Of a stretch of DNA of 64,000 nt, positions 1 to 12,800 are shown piece by piece (the stretch's first letter is position 1; every line of letters starts with the position of its first letter). Below the pieces are notes generated by a model. The model did not search any database. It saw nothing but the letters and a program-made list of their open reading frames with translations, and was not told the DNA's origin. The position numbers were made by a program, and so were the translations under genes. The stretch spans positions 1,860,001 to 1,924,000 of the forward strand of contig CM062381.1 in assembly GCA_031310005.1 (NCBI GenBank). The letters are read 5' to 3'. The DNA is from Dactylellina haptotyla. Its lineage: Eukaryota; Ascomycota; Orbiliomycetes; Orbiliales; Orbiliaceae.

Positions 1-364
1 GTCAGAATCGTGCGAAGAGCGATGAATGACTCGCGGTTGCCAACTTTCCCGACGGAAATGGGCCAGACGGGACTTTCTTGAAAACGCTGTTCCCGTAAAA
101 TAATCGTGTAGTTTCAGAGCCTTAAACGAAACTGCCTGGTCTCCCCCCAAACCTCGTATTAATTTTAGTATCTTTGGACGGTGTCCACGGAAGCCGTTGC
201 CTATATGACTCGAGTTTCGGGTTGGCTCCGTTTACCTATAAATTGTTCACTAACAACGCCTTATTTCCCTTCCTCGAGCACCCGACGCTCAACACAAAAT
301 ATCCAACAAGAGCATTATCGCAGTGGATAAGCATAAGCCTATCACACCCATTATATCAGCAATA
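1..364. other. Intergenic leader region of the first gene
   Basis: No coding region is supported here. The stretch probably contains the promoter and 5' leader of the small mitochondrial protein gene that begins at 365. Short open frames (for example from 174) have no recognisable protein features. The left window edge cuts whatever lies upstream. Confidence 0.5.
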
Positions 365-745
365 ATGGCTACTCTGATCAGAACTATTAAACCAACAAAT
401 CTAACCCCTTTCGTCTCGGTTTCGCCAAAATATGCCTTGCAACGACCCTTAGTCTTAAGGCCCATGCGCAGTAGCCTACTCGCTCAACGACATCTCAGCA
501 CGCAGAGAACCAGCCCCCATGGACCTCCTAAACCTGACGAGGTCAGCCACGAGATGCCGAAGATTAGCTGGAAAGACCTAGGCGCGAGTAGAACGGTTAA
601 GATTGTCGTAATAGTTGCTTTGAGCATCGTCGGCACTATGGAAACGATCTTCTACTTTAAAATGTTTATGCGAAAATTCTTCCCAGATAAGGAGGAGGAG
701 GCGAAAGAAGGGTCAAATAGCTCTTCAAGTGGAACAGCCGCTTGA
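365..745 (+). CDS. Small mitochondrial-type membrane protein, function unknown
   Basis: Single-exon gene for 126 residues. The start is the first ATG of the frame. The N-terminus (about residues 1-45) is rich in Arg, Ser and Thr and poor in acidic residues, with RHLSTQRT resembling a mitochondrial presequence cleavage region. One hydrophobic segment (about residues 78-100, VKIVVIVALSIVGTMETIFY) would span a membrane. It is followed by a positively charged stretch and an acidic, Ser-rich tail (DKEEEAKEG...). The ISWKDLGASRTVK block before the membrane segment and the GTMETIF motif inside it look like a conserved core. I believe similar small proteins occur widely in filamentous ascomycetes, but I do not know a named function. 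Inner mitochondrial membrane location is inference. An in-frame extension to 323 would need a non-ATG start. Confidence 0.7.
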   Translation: MATLIRTIKPTNLTPFVSVSPKYALQRPLVLRPMRSSLLAQRHLSTQRTSPHGPPKPDEVSHEMPKISWKDLGASRTVKIVVIVALSIVGTMETIFYFKMFMRKFFPDKEEEAKEGSNSSSSGTAA

Positions 746-1556
746 TCAGCTGAACTATTTGCTGGAGATATTAGAGGGGTTATCTGGACGCTAATGAGGG
801 TTCGACAATTGTTTGCTTGATCGAACGGCTTGCTTGGTCTATATTTTCTTGTATACTACAGTATAATTTCTCACAATCTTTTCTTTGGTATGTCCCCATA
901 TGCATGTATAATATAGATCTAGAGCATCTCATCATCCTTATTCATCCGTCCTCTTCTCATACCCACTCCCAATCTAACAAATAGACTAGGTATTAATATG
1001 CAAGTGTACATTCATTGAATGTGTTGTGAATTCAGGACAAAATTGATGTTTAAAGTGCAAGGGATAGCAACTGCTGTAATTTTTAGCCTAAAGGTCAGAA
1101 AAGATCTTGAGAATGCTGGTAAGACATTTCGATCCCAAGCCCGACCAAGAAACCGAAACGGATAAATAAACTCAACAAGAAACATGACAATTGGTTCGGA
1201 AAATCTCACAAGCTTTCTTTCGGTAGGACTGGTACCGAAACGAGAAGCTACCCACTTTTTGGCATGGGTTCCTGCAGTACGATGCCCGAGCTACCCCGCC
1301 AAAGCTACCAACAATGAGCTCTACCAGCGGGCAAAACAATACACTGGTACATATACGACATGTGCAAATTTTTGTAACCGCATGCGCCGGCGTATCAAAC
1401 TCCGGGCAGGTATCTCTTTGTAAATCTATAATTTTTAGACACGCGCTTCCTTTAATCACCTTTGTCATATCTGAAGCTTTTTCAAATTCCTACAATTTGA
1501 GAAGGCCTACAACGTGCCTATCCATAAATTCCAACAAGCCGCCAAACCGCCAAACA
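746..1556. other. Intergenic region
   Basis: About 0.8 kb between two plus-strand genes. It should hold the 3' end of the small mitochondrial protein gene (AT-rich, several poly-A-signal-like stretches near 840-930) and the promoter of the alpha-galactosidase gene. No conserved coding signal was seen in either strand. Confidence 0.45.
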
Positions 1557-3739
1557 ATGCCTATCTCACGCCCTAACATTCGGAAACGTCTCCTCGTTCC
1601 GCTCCTGCTGACAACAGTAGCGCAATGCCTCCAACTGGAATCTACAGATGAAGGGCGTCTTCCCGCTCTCGGCTTCAACTCCTGGAACTGCTTCAATGAG
1701 TTCATCAATGAAGAGAAATTCCTCACCGCGGCCAAGCACCTCATCGACCTCGGACTGAAGGATTTAGGCTACACATATGTCAATATCGATGGTGCGAGGA
1801 CTCAATCACTTTTATAAAAAGAGCTCGGGTATTAATTGTAGTTAAATTAGACGGCTGGTCCGACAAAGAAGCTTGGAGGGACCCGGAAACCAAACAGATA
1901 GTTGTAGACTATAAAAAATTCCCAGATGGAATCTCAGGATTGGCGGAGAAGGTGCACGCGATGGGGCTCAAGTTGGGTATCTACTCCGACAGAGGGACGA
2001 AGACATGTGCGTCGTACCCGGGGAGCATGGACCGTAAGTTTTTCTTTCTTTTCATCTACATGCCAAGACATTAGATAGCACACCGTATTTGAAGCTCACT
2101 AACATAATTGTCTGACGGGGATGTGCAGACGAAGAAATCGATGCGAAGACATTTTCGGATTGGGGTGTCGATTGTGAGTGTCTAATATCTGAGAGAAACT
2201 AGAAAGCTACTTATCTTTTGGTCGAAAAAGATTTAAAATATGATAACTGGTAATACCGATATTCTGATCGAATATGTTGTGCAAAGCTCTGAGTACTGAT
2301 CATATCACTTCTAGCTTCATACCGGATGAAGAGGAAGATAAATATCCCTGGGCACCGGAGTGGTGGAACACTACCCACGAGTAAAGAATCCCTATATACC
2401 CCCTACTGAAAGGAACACTATCGTCTAACCGAAGTAAACAGTGGAAATAAAGCTCACGCCCCAGAAGACTACGATTTCTCGACCTCCCGGTCTGCAGAAC
2501 GATATCGCATCATGCGCGATGCTCTGAAGAAACAGGATCGGATAATACAGTTCGGGATGTGCAATTGGGGACACGCGCATGTGGAATTATGGGGCAACCG
2601 GACGGCTCAAAGTTGGAGAATGTAAGTCCCTTTTTTATACCAAGTACTGTTTAACAATGATATAACGACTAATTTGTATTATTATAGATGGGGAGATATC
2701 TTACCTCGTAAATCCCCTTCTACACCACATCTATCCAAATTTTAAAAGAGACTAATCACCCCAAAAACTAGAATGGACCGGTCACACAAACCACATCGCC
2801 TGGGGCGTCAGTACGTCCCCTATTCCATCCCTCTTAAATCCAAAACTTCCACCTTTGCCAACTAGCCAACCACCCATACGTAACGTAAAACTAATGTAAA
2901 ATAAAGTGCCAATCCTAAACCACGCCCTCTTCCATCTCGACCAAACCAACTTCTGGGGCCACGCAGACATGGACATGCTCGAAGTCGGCAACGGCCTCAC
3001 AGAAGCCGAAGACCGCTCGCACTTCGCGCTCTGGGCGATTCTAAAGTCCCCGTTACTAATCGGCACCCCCTTGGACTCCATCACCCCGGCCGCATTGAGC
3101 GTCTTCAAGAATAAAGAACTGTTAGCGTACAACCAGGACCCGGTGTTCGGCGGGCCCGCGCGGCCGTACAAATGGGGAATCAACCCTGATTGGACATGGT
3201 ATACATACCCTCCCCGCACTTCCAATGCATATATCTCTATATATACAGATAAAAATTAAAACACTGGAAGGACAGCAAGAAAGAAGATACTAATATTCCG
3301 GAATGTCGGTAATTATATTGAGGGGATTAGGAATCAAACACACCCCGCAGAATTCTACTCTGGAAATTCCACCGCCGGCCTCCACGTCTTCATGCTAAAC
3401 ACGCTCGAGGAAACCATCACAAAAACCGCCCTGTTTGACGAAGTGCCCGGTCTGGATACCAGCAAGCGGTACACAGTTCACAATATGTGGAGTGGTGAGG
3501 ATATCGTATGTTAAAAACCCACACACACCCCAGTATTCCTAGTGTGGAGGCCATATTGATTTTGTTGAATTTTAATATAGGGCGTCTATGAGAAGGAATT
3601 CTCGATGAAAGTGGAAAGCCATGACATCGCCGCCCTCCGCTTCAATGAAGCCACGGCAGATCAGGAAGCGATAAAGTTGCAACAAGCAGGTAAACCGGGA
3701 AAGATCCATACTGCGAGAAAGGCGCCTGATGAACTCTAG
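1557..3739 (+). CDS. Secreted alpha-galactosidase, glycoside hydrolase family 27
   Basis: Predicted to hydrolyse terminal alpha-1,6-galactose from oligosaccharides and galactomannan outside the cell. Eleven exons: 1557-1791, 1851-2033, 2129-2173, 2231-2249, 2315-2380, 2442-2621, 2688-2707, 2772-2810, 2907-3198, 3331-3505, 3581-3739. They join to 470 residues. A signal peptide ([15 protein letters not shown]) precedes LGFNSWN, the family's first strand. Family landmarks in order are [32 protein letters not shown] (nucleophile Asp at about 159), FGMCNWG, SWRIWGDI (acid/base Asp at about 246), [11 protein letters not shown] and [15 protein letters not shown]-terminal beta-sandwich follows from about residue 390. 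The two catalytic carboxylates sit on exons of only 19 and 20 nt. The acceptor of the tenth exon is chosen to restore [14 protein letters not shown]; a nearby upstream acceptor (after 3270) would also stay open. Confidence 0.93.
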
Positions 3740-4472
3740 ATTCCCACCCAGGCGAACGCTTCGCCTAAAAACTTTCGTAAATTACTGCTCCACATTAGAA
3801 CGAAAAGAAAATGATATATCCGTCTGTATGTTAAATATATTTACTAATTATATATTCACAATCTGCTACAAATACCTGACAAAACAACTACATGTACCCG
3901 TTGAGGAAATAACAAAATAAGGATTGAGAAAAGAGAGAGAGAGAGAGAGAGAGAGAGGAAACCTTCTATTATCGAACAAAATAAAATGAAAATGAAATAA
4001 CGAAACATAACAATAAGAATAGTAGAACGCCCCAGGAGTATACACCATACTCCATTTAAATACACGCACACATGGTTTCATCGGTACTCGCTTTACATCA
4101 GATAGGGTAGATATGGCCCAGCGAACAACAGACAGGCCCGCGAAACGAGACTGGATGGGGCATGTAAAGCAAAATCAAATAATATAAAAGAAGAGACAGA
4201 ATGGCCATCGGGGGTGCCCCTTTCTTGATAATAATCTCCGAGTGGTTCGCTAATAAACAATGACAAATTCCAAGTGGAGGAGAGGGTTTGCATGCTAAAA
4301 AGGGGAAAAAGGACAATTGTACATTTAGGAAGGGAGAGGAAAAGAGGAGGGAATAAGTGATAGAGTGGCTAAGAATAATGTACTTGCTAATGACCTTTGT
4401 ATTTGTAATCTTTGGCGTCTACAGTGTGGTGAATCCTACCTTATGGCTTCAAAGAGGGTGTTTTTTGGTTTT
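3740..4472. other. Convergent intergenic region
   Basis: About 0.7 kb between the 3' ends of the alpha-galactosidase (plus) and the FYVE/RING gene (minus). It contains a GA-dinucleotide tract. Open frames here lie in the likely 3' UTR of the minus-strand gene and show no protein features. Confidence 0.45.
3932..3957. repeat. GA dinucleotide microsatellite
   Basis: An uninterrupted run of about 13 GA units in the intergenic region between convergent genes. It is likely to be length-polymorphic between strains. Confidence 0.9.
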
Positions 4473-7346
4473 TTACTCGTTCATGGCATGGACCGGACAT
4501 TGTCCGTCTCCGCGTCTGTTGAACCAGTCCGTGATGCATTTCTATGGGAGATATTTAGTAAAACGTAGTATGAATTGGTTTGATAGAGGGAAACATACTT
4601 TATGATACCGACAGAAACACTCCAATCTAGCAATCGAGTCTCCTTCCTCGAACTCCTCAAAACAAATAACACACTCTGCCTTTTGATCGTCCGCCTTGGC
4701 GTCGTTACCGGATGGAAGGGTATCTTTAGCTGTCGCGGTGTACACAAACATTCTCCCTCCAGTGGGTCTACTCGATGCCCTACTTCTCCTGACCGAGTCG
4801 CTTGGTTGAGGCTGGTGACTTTGGGTGGGGATTGAGGTGGATTGATGAGAAGCCGAGGGCTGGGAGGACATCGTGGTGTTCGCGAGACTGGCATGATTGC
4901 TCGGGGCACCGGATGTGGACCGTCGGCGGGCGACACTGCTGCTGTTGCCTGAGATGGTATTATCAATGCATTGCTGAATGTGTGCCTCTCTGGCGGTTTC
5001 GTCTTTTGTCACCGGGTTGGGTGGAGGGAGGACATTCTGGCAGATAGGGCAGTAGTCCTGAACAATCCGTTAGCTTTAAGCATTGAATATAAAAAATATT
5101 ATAGGTACATACGGTTTCTCTGAGCCTGGGCTGCGGAGGCGCAGAGTGTGTTTGGAGCTCTCTCAGGGTATTCCCGTGCATGAAATGACTGGCTATAGGC
5201 AAGTTTGGCCGACTGGTGTCCGGCATGCTGAAAGCGGGGACTGGACGCTGCGAGGTATCCAGATGACCGCTTATAGGTTGGTTTACCGGAGAGTATTGAC
5301 TATACGGATGAGAGGAGGAAGAAACCGATCTCTGGTGGCCCTGGTGCTGGTGATGATACTGCGGGGGTTGAGGAGAAGGGTAGAATTGAGCGGGGACGAA
5401 GGAGAAGTTGTGGTGCCCAGACTGCGGCAAAGGATAGGAGGGAGTGGGGTGCTGCAGAGGGGGAGGCTGCTGTTGGACCGGGTGGGAATGGTAAGGGGGA
5501 TGAGGCTGTCCGGGGAAGGCGCTGTGCTGATTCCTCCCTAAGGAATGAGCTTGACCGTAGTGGTGGTGATACATGGCACCTGGGTACCCTTGACCTCCAT
5601 GAGCCTGTCGGTGTTGTTAGTATGAATATATATATATCACGTATTCCCATTTAAAGCTCAGACGGATCAAAAACATACCTGGCTAAAGTTGTTCCCACTG
5701 GAGACGGTTCGCCGCCTAGGAGCGCCGTGGTTTCCTCCAAATGCAACGTTCTGAGGGGGGACGTAGTTATTCGCATTCACACCAGTCGGAGGGCCGAAAT
5801 CTTGCCAAAATCTACCTGCACCTCCGGGAGGGGACTGAATCGATTGCCTTCTTTGATTCGATGACGACGAGGACGATGGGTAGTCGCCGGCGAGACATTG
5901 GTTACAAATCCTGACTTCGACGCCGGCATCACCGCCACCGTAGCTGCTTCTCCGGTTTCCTGCAGAGTCGACGTATGCTTGAGACGACAGATCTGGGTCG
6001 ATAGAGTTTGGAGGGTATACGACAAAGGATCTGGGTATGACGATTCGGTGAGGCGAGCAGGGGGCGCAGACGACACGGCCGCATTTGCTAGATTAAGGGG
6101 ATGAGTTTGATGTTTTTGTTCACAGAGAGGGCAGCTTGATTTGAAATACTTACCGACAGTGGTGCTTCCTATAGAAGAATGAGAATGTGGTTGTGCAGAT
6201 GGGGCAGTTGCTGACTTCGGAGTCCGGCTGCCAGGGGGGGACTTCTGGGGAGAGAGGGGGCCGCAGATCTCGTTCTGGTCTGGACGTCGTGGTCGTGGTC
6301 GACGAACTTATCCGGGAGTCGAGAGTGCTGGCATAGGGGAAAGAGTACTGTGAGCCGGTCTGGTGAGGTTGGAAAGGAACGGGAGGTGAGTGCTGAGGGA
6401 TCTGGAGGGTTGGGAGATCGGCGAGGGTGGAGTGCTGGCTGGAGCTCGAGGGGATGCGAGGGAGTGCCGTCGGTCTTGCTATCGGGGCAGGAGAGTCGGA
6501 GTTGGTAGTGGTCCTTAGATTGTTATTATTGCTGGGATTGGACTCCATGGTGTCGGCCTCGAGGAGGAAGGCAGCCTCGTTCGCATCTAGGGTAGGAACG
6601 CCGTTGTCGTCGTCTTCGTCGTCGTTGAGGGTCGAAGGAAGGGATGAGGAAGAGGATCGATGGGAGGCGGCTGGAGAAGCGGACCTGGTGCCGGAGATGG
6701 GCTGCTGTAGGGGATCTTCCTCACGCTCGACGACGTAGGGCTCCGTGACGGGGTTTTGATGAGAAGAAGAAGAAACGGAAGATGAGTCTTCCACGGAAGA
6801 AGGAGAGACGATGAGGTTATGGTGGTCGGTGGCAGCCTGGGGGAAGGCAGCATCCTCGGGAAGGGTGCTGGGGGGCGTGGGTTGCTGGTGGATCAGCCTC
6901 GGGGACGAAGACGCAGCGGCGAGGGCCCCGGCGGGGAGGATGTCGGCACCGGGCTGGTCCACAGACGAGGACGACGACGAGGCGTTCACGATGATATTAT
7001 CGTGGTGGTGATTGTGGTGGTGCTCGTGTTCGGTGTCGGGGGGAGCCGCATCGGAGGCGACATTGTCGATGGCATCGCCGGTGAGAACAGCAGCAGCAGC
7101 ACCGATGTGCTGTGAGGGAGAGGACGGCGGGGTCGGAGCACTGTCTTTAACACTGACGTGTACTCTACTCGAGCTGGCAGCGGCGGAAGAAGGGGACGGG
7201 GCCTCGAGCTTGGTCTTTCTGAGGTCGTCGATGAGGAGGGCGGGCGAGGGGGAGGAAGAGGAGGAGGAAGCCGGCCCCGCCAGAGAGGGGCCCTCGGAAG
7301 AAGGGTCGAGGAGGAGCTGCTGGGAGGAGGGTTCGGTCATGGCCAT
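4473..7346 (-). CDS. FYVE and RING finger E3 ubiquitin ligase, Pib1-like
   Basis: Likely a ubiquitin ligase recruited to PI3P-rich endosome and vacuole membranes, as for yeast Pib1. Five exons in transcript order: 7346-6154, 6087-5679, 5604-5113, 5057-4599, 4541-4473; 873 residues. Residues 1 to about 380 are Ser/Pro/Asp-rich and look disordered. The FYVE domain (about 383-455) has the WxxD start, four CxxC pairs (NCPIC, RKCG, CAPC, ICNQC), the RKHHCR basic PI3P motif and RIC near the end. A central segment (about 470-695) is rich in Gln, Pro, His and Tyr. At about 698-725 a CPIC...HIQQC element looks like a small C2HC zinc finger. The C-terminal RING (about 825-873) has CVICFEEFEEGD, CRYHKKC and ends CPVHAMNE, close to yeast Pib1 as I recall it. 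The filamentous protein is about three times longer than the yeast one because of the added disordered regions. Confidence 0.9.
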
Positions 7347-8487
7347 GCTCGTCGTCGTGAGGGCGGGTCTCCCGCGAACGGCATGCTCTTATGGCCGGAT
7401 AGGAGGGAGCATGCACATGTGCACAGACGGTGGAACGAGTGAAGAAGTGGAGATGGAGCACGATGATAGTTTGCGGGAGGAGGGCTTATCGAACGGGGAA
7501 GTTGGAATAATAATATTATCGCTCACGCGGATCGGATCAAACACGCACTAACCGCATTCTCACCCGGCATGCCCATGCTCGACTTCTTTGGATCTTGGAA
7601 TTTATATACAGACACACATATATAGGTATACATACATACATATATTTATATATAATACTAGCGAGTGGATGGTTAAGGGGAGGCCTCCTGTGGGCGGCGG
7701 GGGATTCCAACAATTGCAAACCGGGCTCGACCTGATAGCACGAGATGGGATACGATATGTGAAATATATAATATTAATATGTATGACAGACGCATCGAGG
7801 ATAGCACCGAGGGGACCAATCAATCAGGGATGCGTCCCGGGTGCCGCTCCCCTGGCTTTTTCTCTCCTCCGCTCGGGTTTCCGGTCCCAGTCGCGACCAT
7901 ACTCTGGCCTGTAGAATATATAATATAGCTAGCATATGTACCGTACTAACTGAACACAATTTTGATATTCTTATTATTTCGTGCGTATTGTGGTGAAGCC
8001 ACGGTTCGAGACGGTTAGTCAGCCGGCGACTCGATCTCCTGACTGACCGGATGAGGGTTGAATGGCATCGCATCTATTTATAACAAGCGAAGGTGACTAG
8101 TCTTCAGCGATTGCAGGGCCCATCCCATCCCAATGTAACTCCACAAACCATCATGACGATTCTTCTTTTCTCAAAAGTTTGCCATCATGTGCGATATGGT
8201 ATGATATGAGCGAAAGGGGGGAATGTCCACAAGTATGTAAGTATGTATGCTGGTTAAAGGGGACCCGCACCCGCGCGGTTGGCCAGCGAATGCAAACCAA
8301 AGTTGTAGAAACGGTTTCATGACGAAGGAGATAAGATATATTATTATTATTGTTCCTGACGGCGACGGGCACTGCCCCCGTTTTACCCACTCGGTTGCCA
8401 GCAGCCGGTACACTCTCTCCTCACCAGCACCGTAGTTGGGAGTGAGGATACTAGTTAGTATCTTTCCTGCCCTTCTAGTCGTCGCGC

Positions 8488-8509
8488 TGGTGGTGGTGGT
8501 GGTGGTGGT
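8488..8509. repeat. TGG trinucleotide microsatellite
   Basis: About seven consecutive TGG/GGT units in the divergent promoter region. Noncoding in any model I can support. Confidence 0.85.
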
Positions 8510-8916
8510 CTATGTAACCCCGTTCTCGTATCAGAGAATTCTATTCGGCCCCCCAGCTGCCCGGTTTCCCTGCGAACAAAAAGGAATCGCTCCTCCCCCC
8601 TCTATTTTCCTTTTCCTTTGATTCCTCCCTCTTGTCTCTCTTGTCCACCTTGTCCTGCTGGTATTGATATATATCTTTTTGGTGGAATTGCTTGGTGCGC
8701 GCTATTGGCAGTTGATTCTCGATCGATCGGTTCCCGGCAACCAATCCTCTTGGTAAGACCGCTCACCCTCCAACCACGCATACATATACCTCTGTATGCG
8801 TCTCCACATCCACAGCACGGTATCGTGTGAACACTTTGATTATTGTATTTTCTATACACTTACACAGTGAGTGAGAGTGCAATTGGACGGGACATGGCTT
8901 AGCGACGGCGGGTGTT

Positions 8917-8941
8917 CCTGGCCCGGCCTGGCCCGGCCTGG
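8917..8941. repeat. Short GC-rich tandem (CCTGGCCCGG unit)
   Basis: The 10-base unit CCTGGCCCGG occurs twice in tandem and is followed by a third CCTGG. It lies in the intergenic region upstream of the TRP-like gene. A regulatory role is possible but nothing in the sequence proves it. Confidence 0.6.
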
Positions 8942-9753
8942 TTGCTCGTTCGTTCGTTGTCTCTGAAACCTGCCTCGAACCCACCTCGCCCCGGTGGAGC
9001 GTATCCCCATCACCACCTCCATCTCCATATGATACCTGTACATTGCACATATCATCTCGCACGTAGCAGGGCATCCCTCCCTCTCCTCCCCCTCTCCCTC
9101 AGTTCCTCTTAATTATCAGTATTATCAGTATTATTATTGTAGAGTTTGAGGCCAGTCTCGTCGAAACACGAGCGAGACAGCCCAACCGCAGTTTCCCATC
9201 GCTAACCAACCCGCACGTTCGGTCTTCTGCACAGCCTTCGCTCTCTCCTCCTCCTCCTCCCTCTCCCTCTCCCTCCTGCCGGAATTAATTTATTTACGTC
9301 TCGTACTCGCCCCTTCTCGACATCTCTCAACTGTCCGAAAATCCCTTCCTCGCGGACCAGAGGGGACGACGACATCGACGACATCGACTTCTCTTCTCAG
9401 GAGGAAACCCCCCCTAGGATTAGCACCCAAAAGCGAGGCGGGCGGACGGACGGACGACCAGCCAGTCAACTACGTCAGACGAGACGACAGAAAGTTCCCC
9501 GGCTCTGTTTGCCGGATATTCTTTCATCTGTTCTAGAATTTGGAGGGAAGAAAAAGTCGCGGCGGGTCCAAAGGGAAAGAGGGCTCGTGCATCGATTCGC
9601 ATCTCGCCACCGCCCATCTTCGTCGACCCACATTTCCCCCCACTACCACTCCAATCGTCGCACATCCCATAGACCGATGAGAACACCGTAGACGCTCTCC
9701 AAGATGATACCCGCTACAACTTGAACGACCCTCGACAGACCGCCCTTTTTTCC

Positions 9754-9775
9754 TTTTTTTTTTTTTTTTTTTTTT
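9754..9775 (+). repeat. T homopolymer of 22 bases
   Basis: A run of 22 T lies about 120-140 bases before the start codon of the TRP-like channel gene. It could be a nucleosome-disfavouring dA:dT tract of the promoter or part of a long pyrimidine-rich leader. Confidence 0.85.
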
Positions 9776-9896
9776 GTGTTTCAAAGTCTCAGCTGCTGCT
9801 TTTTTTCGCCAAAAGTAGCAACCGCCCGATCATCTTTCCGTCCTAGTCCCATTCTCGCCGGCAGGGCCTCTCGCCTTCGCCTCACCCTCTTCACTG

Positions 9897-12800
9897 ATGA
9901 AGCGACGGCGGTTCCACTCCCCAGCTGCCGCCATGGGTCTGGCGGCCGTGTATCTGCTCTCTCTCGCCAGTCTGATCGGTCTCTCGACCGCCGTACAGGT
10001 TCAATTCGAGGACTGTTACAAGCCCGGCCCCGGCGCCGCGCACTTCAAACCATTCACCGTCGATGCCAAGTTTGGCGACCAGGCGCAAGGATATCCGCTC
10101 ACCATCGAGGTCCACGGCAATCTCACCGCCCCGGGCCAGATAATCCGAAACGTCGACGAATCCCAGCGCTTTCTGAGTACGTCATATGGTTCAGAGGGAT
10201 CTTGTGGATATTCACTAATTAACGATTGAACAGCTACCCTACGTCAGAAGGTCAACGTCCTCTCCTACACTCCGCTCATTGACAATTCCGCATTCTGCGA
10301 CAATCTTGTCGACGGCACAACATGCGACATCCTCCCCGTGCCCAATGCGTATGTCATATATATCCACATCCAAATATCCGCTAAACGTTTTATATATATA
10401 CTAACAATGGGAAATGATGCAGCCCCAATTTCCAGAGTCTCCCCGGATTCGCTACCACTCACAACCTCTCCAGCTCCTACGCTTTCAGCACTTTCATCAA
10501 CACCTACCTCATCATCCCAGCTGAGAACGAAAAGGCCAATGTCGGATGCATCAGGGCCTGTATCACCCCGAAGCTCGGAAGCACCATTACTAGTCTCCTC
10601 ACATTCATCCCTGTGGGAATCTTGATCATGGCCGGTATCGCGACAATCATCGCTGCAATCTTCAACCCTTGGAATGGAACCAAGGACATCTTCAAATGGA
10701 GCAGCAATGCCGGCAGAGACGAAGACATGCTGCGACTTGTCACGCCAGGATTTGCCGACTGTCTGCAATATCTCCAATTCGTGGTCCTCAGCGGTGCCCT
10801 TTCTCTCAACTACCCTGGATTCTATCAACCCGTCATCGCCAACGGTGCGTGGTCGGTCCTTATGTTCAACTTTTCCCTAGTTAGCGGAGAGACGACGCAA
10901 AACCCTGTGGACAACATCTACGCCGTCAGCCACAAGCACGGACTGGGTCGTTTGACTGAATTGGTTGGGCATGGCAAACCTTCGGACGCATGGGCGGGAC
11001 TTATGGTTATTTTCAGCGGCATCATCGGTGCTACTATTCTCTTCGTAGCCCTGGTAGCGGTCACTCGATGGGGTCTCAAGAGGATCAAATTGCACGAGAG
11101 TGGCGACCTGCGCGGGAAGAACATTCCATTCCTCGGTGGTCTCCTGGTACGGGTCGTATACAACTATCTCCTGCTACCGATTCTCGCTCTTAGTGCCTAC
11201 CAACTCGTTATCGCTGGGAGCAGCCCATTGTCCGTCGATGTCATATCAGGTATTGTTTTCGCGGTCGTCGTGGTTATGGCTATCTTTCTGGTCCATAGGA
11301 TAAGCACCTATACGCCTAGATCCCCGCTTTACGACGACCTCCCAACCCTTCTGTTCTACGGTCCACTCTACAACACCTATGATGAATCGGCGACTTTGTT
11401 CTGTATTGTTTATCTGGGTGTCAACATCATCCGCGGTGTGACATTCGGTTTCCTCCAACCCTCTGGAATCGCTCAACTGACGCTCCTCGCCATCTGCGAG
11501 ATTATATTTATTCTCACCCTCAACACCTTCCGACCCTACTCCTCGAAAACATCCATGAATATCTACCAAATCTTCTTTAGCGCTATTCGGTTGATATCTG
11601 TCTTGTTCCAGGTTGCGTTTGTCCCCAGTCTTGAAGTCGATGATGCAGCAAAGGGATGGATTGGATATGTAATTTTGATTTTACACGGCGTTGTTTTAAT
11701 TTTTGGTTTCTTTATGAATGCATTGCAAACCTTTGCAGAGGTTGCTGCCAGGCTCGCTGGAGCCGGCGAGGGCAGAGATGGTGCTCAGCGAGGTGGTTTA
11801 TCGAGGGTATGTTCTTTCATTACCATCCTTCATACTTTATAAATGTGCTAATTTCTCAGGTCTTTGGACAGCGGCAACTTGCGAGAAGGATGAATCGTCC
11901 TGAAGCCCACAGTCCAGAATTGGGTGTCTACCAGAGCGCCAACGCCGGCGCCATCAACGAGGAGCGAAAGACAAGTCTGATGACCGGATCTCGCCACGGT
12001 GGATCCGTCTCCGGTAGCTCAGCGATCCTTCTCGCATCTGGCGTTCCTGCCCAGCAACAAGGATACATCGCGCAAACGCCTAGCACCGAATATGCTACAC
12101 CAATGCAGGATACCGCCTCCTCGCACGGCCGAGGACACCACCATACGAACAGCGGAAGCACGACCTTCGGTCCCGCAACGCCGCGCCACCCCAGCGGGCA
12201 GTCGTATTTTGATAACACCGGCTCGGCGATGCAGAGCGCAAACGGTAGTTCGCCGCGCCTCCCACCACCGTCCGGGTTCGGTAGCGCCCTTGCGAGTTTG
12301 AACTCGAACGGTCAGTCAGGCAATGAAATCAACAATCCATACTACCGACAGCCCCGCAAGAACCGGGTGCGTACACAAAGCGGGTCACTACCGTCTCCCG
12401 GGGGGGCTGAATGGGATAACGGTGGCCCGTCGAGTTTTAAGTACAACGGACCAACGGACTATACCACGCGAGAGGTGCCGGACGGGTATTCCAACATCCA
12501 GCTGAACGATATGAGCGACGAGAATGCGCGCTTTGGACATTCGAATCCCGCACTAATGGTTCCGCATACGGATTCGATGGGGTCAGACCGGAAGGTGCAA
12601 GACTACACGCAGCGAGAGTCGGATTTCTACTATGGCGTCAGAGGGCCCGCGCTTTCCGCGCAGCCGTCGAGACGGTTGAGAACAGGTCCAGCGGATCCGA
12701 CGAGTACCGTAGCCAGCGCTACAGGTTGGATCAATAAATTTTCGAGATGGACGAAGGGGAAGAACAAGGAGAAGGGGTTCCAGGTTGTGCGGTCCGCGCG

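Larger units (their letters stand above)
7347..9896. other. Long divergent promoter region
   Basis: About 2.5 kb separates the start codons of the FYVE/RING gene (minus) and the TRP-like channel gene (plus). It contains pyrimidine-rich stretches on the plus strand from about 9070 to 9850, consistent with a long 5' leader of the channel gene, a T homopolymer at 9754, a TGG-rich microsatellite and a CCTGGCCCGG tandem. Several plus-strand ATGs (for example 9677 and 9704) would be upstream start codons if transcription starts before them. No conserved coding region was seen. Confidence 0.5.

Noticed and set aside
6427-7551. Several plus-strand frames opposite the FYVE/RING gene exon 1
   Set aside because: They mirror the Ser/Pro/Asp-rich disordered N-terminus and contain repetitive Val/Gly/Glu sequence without domains.
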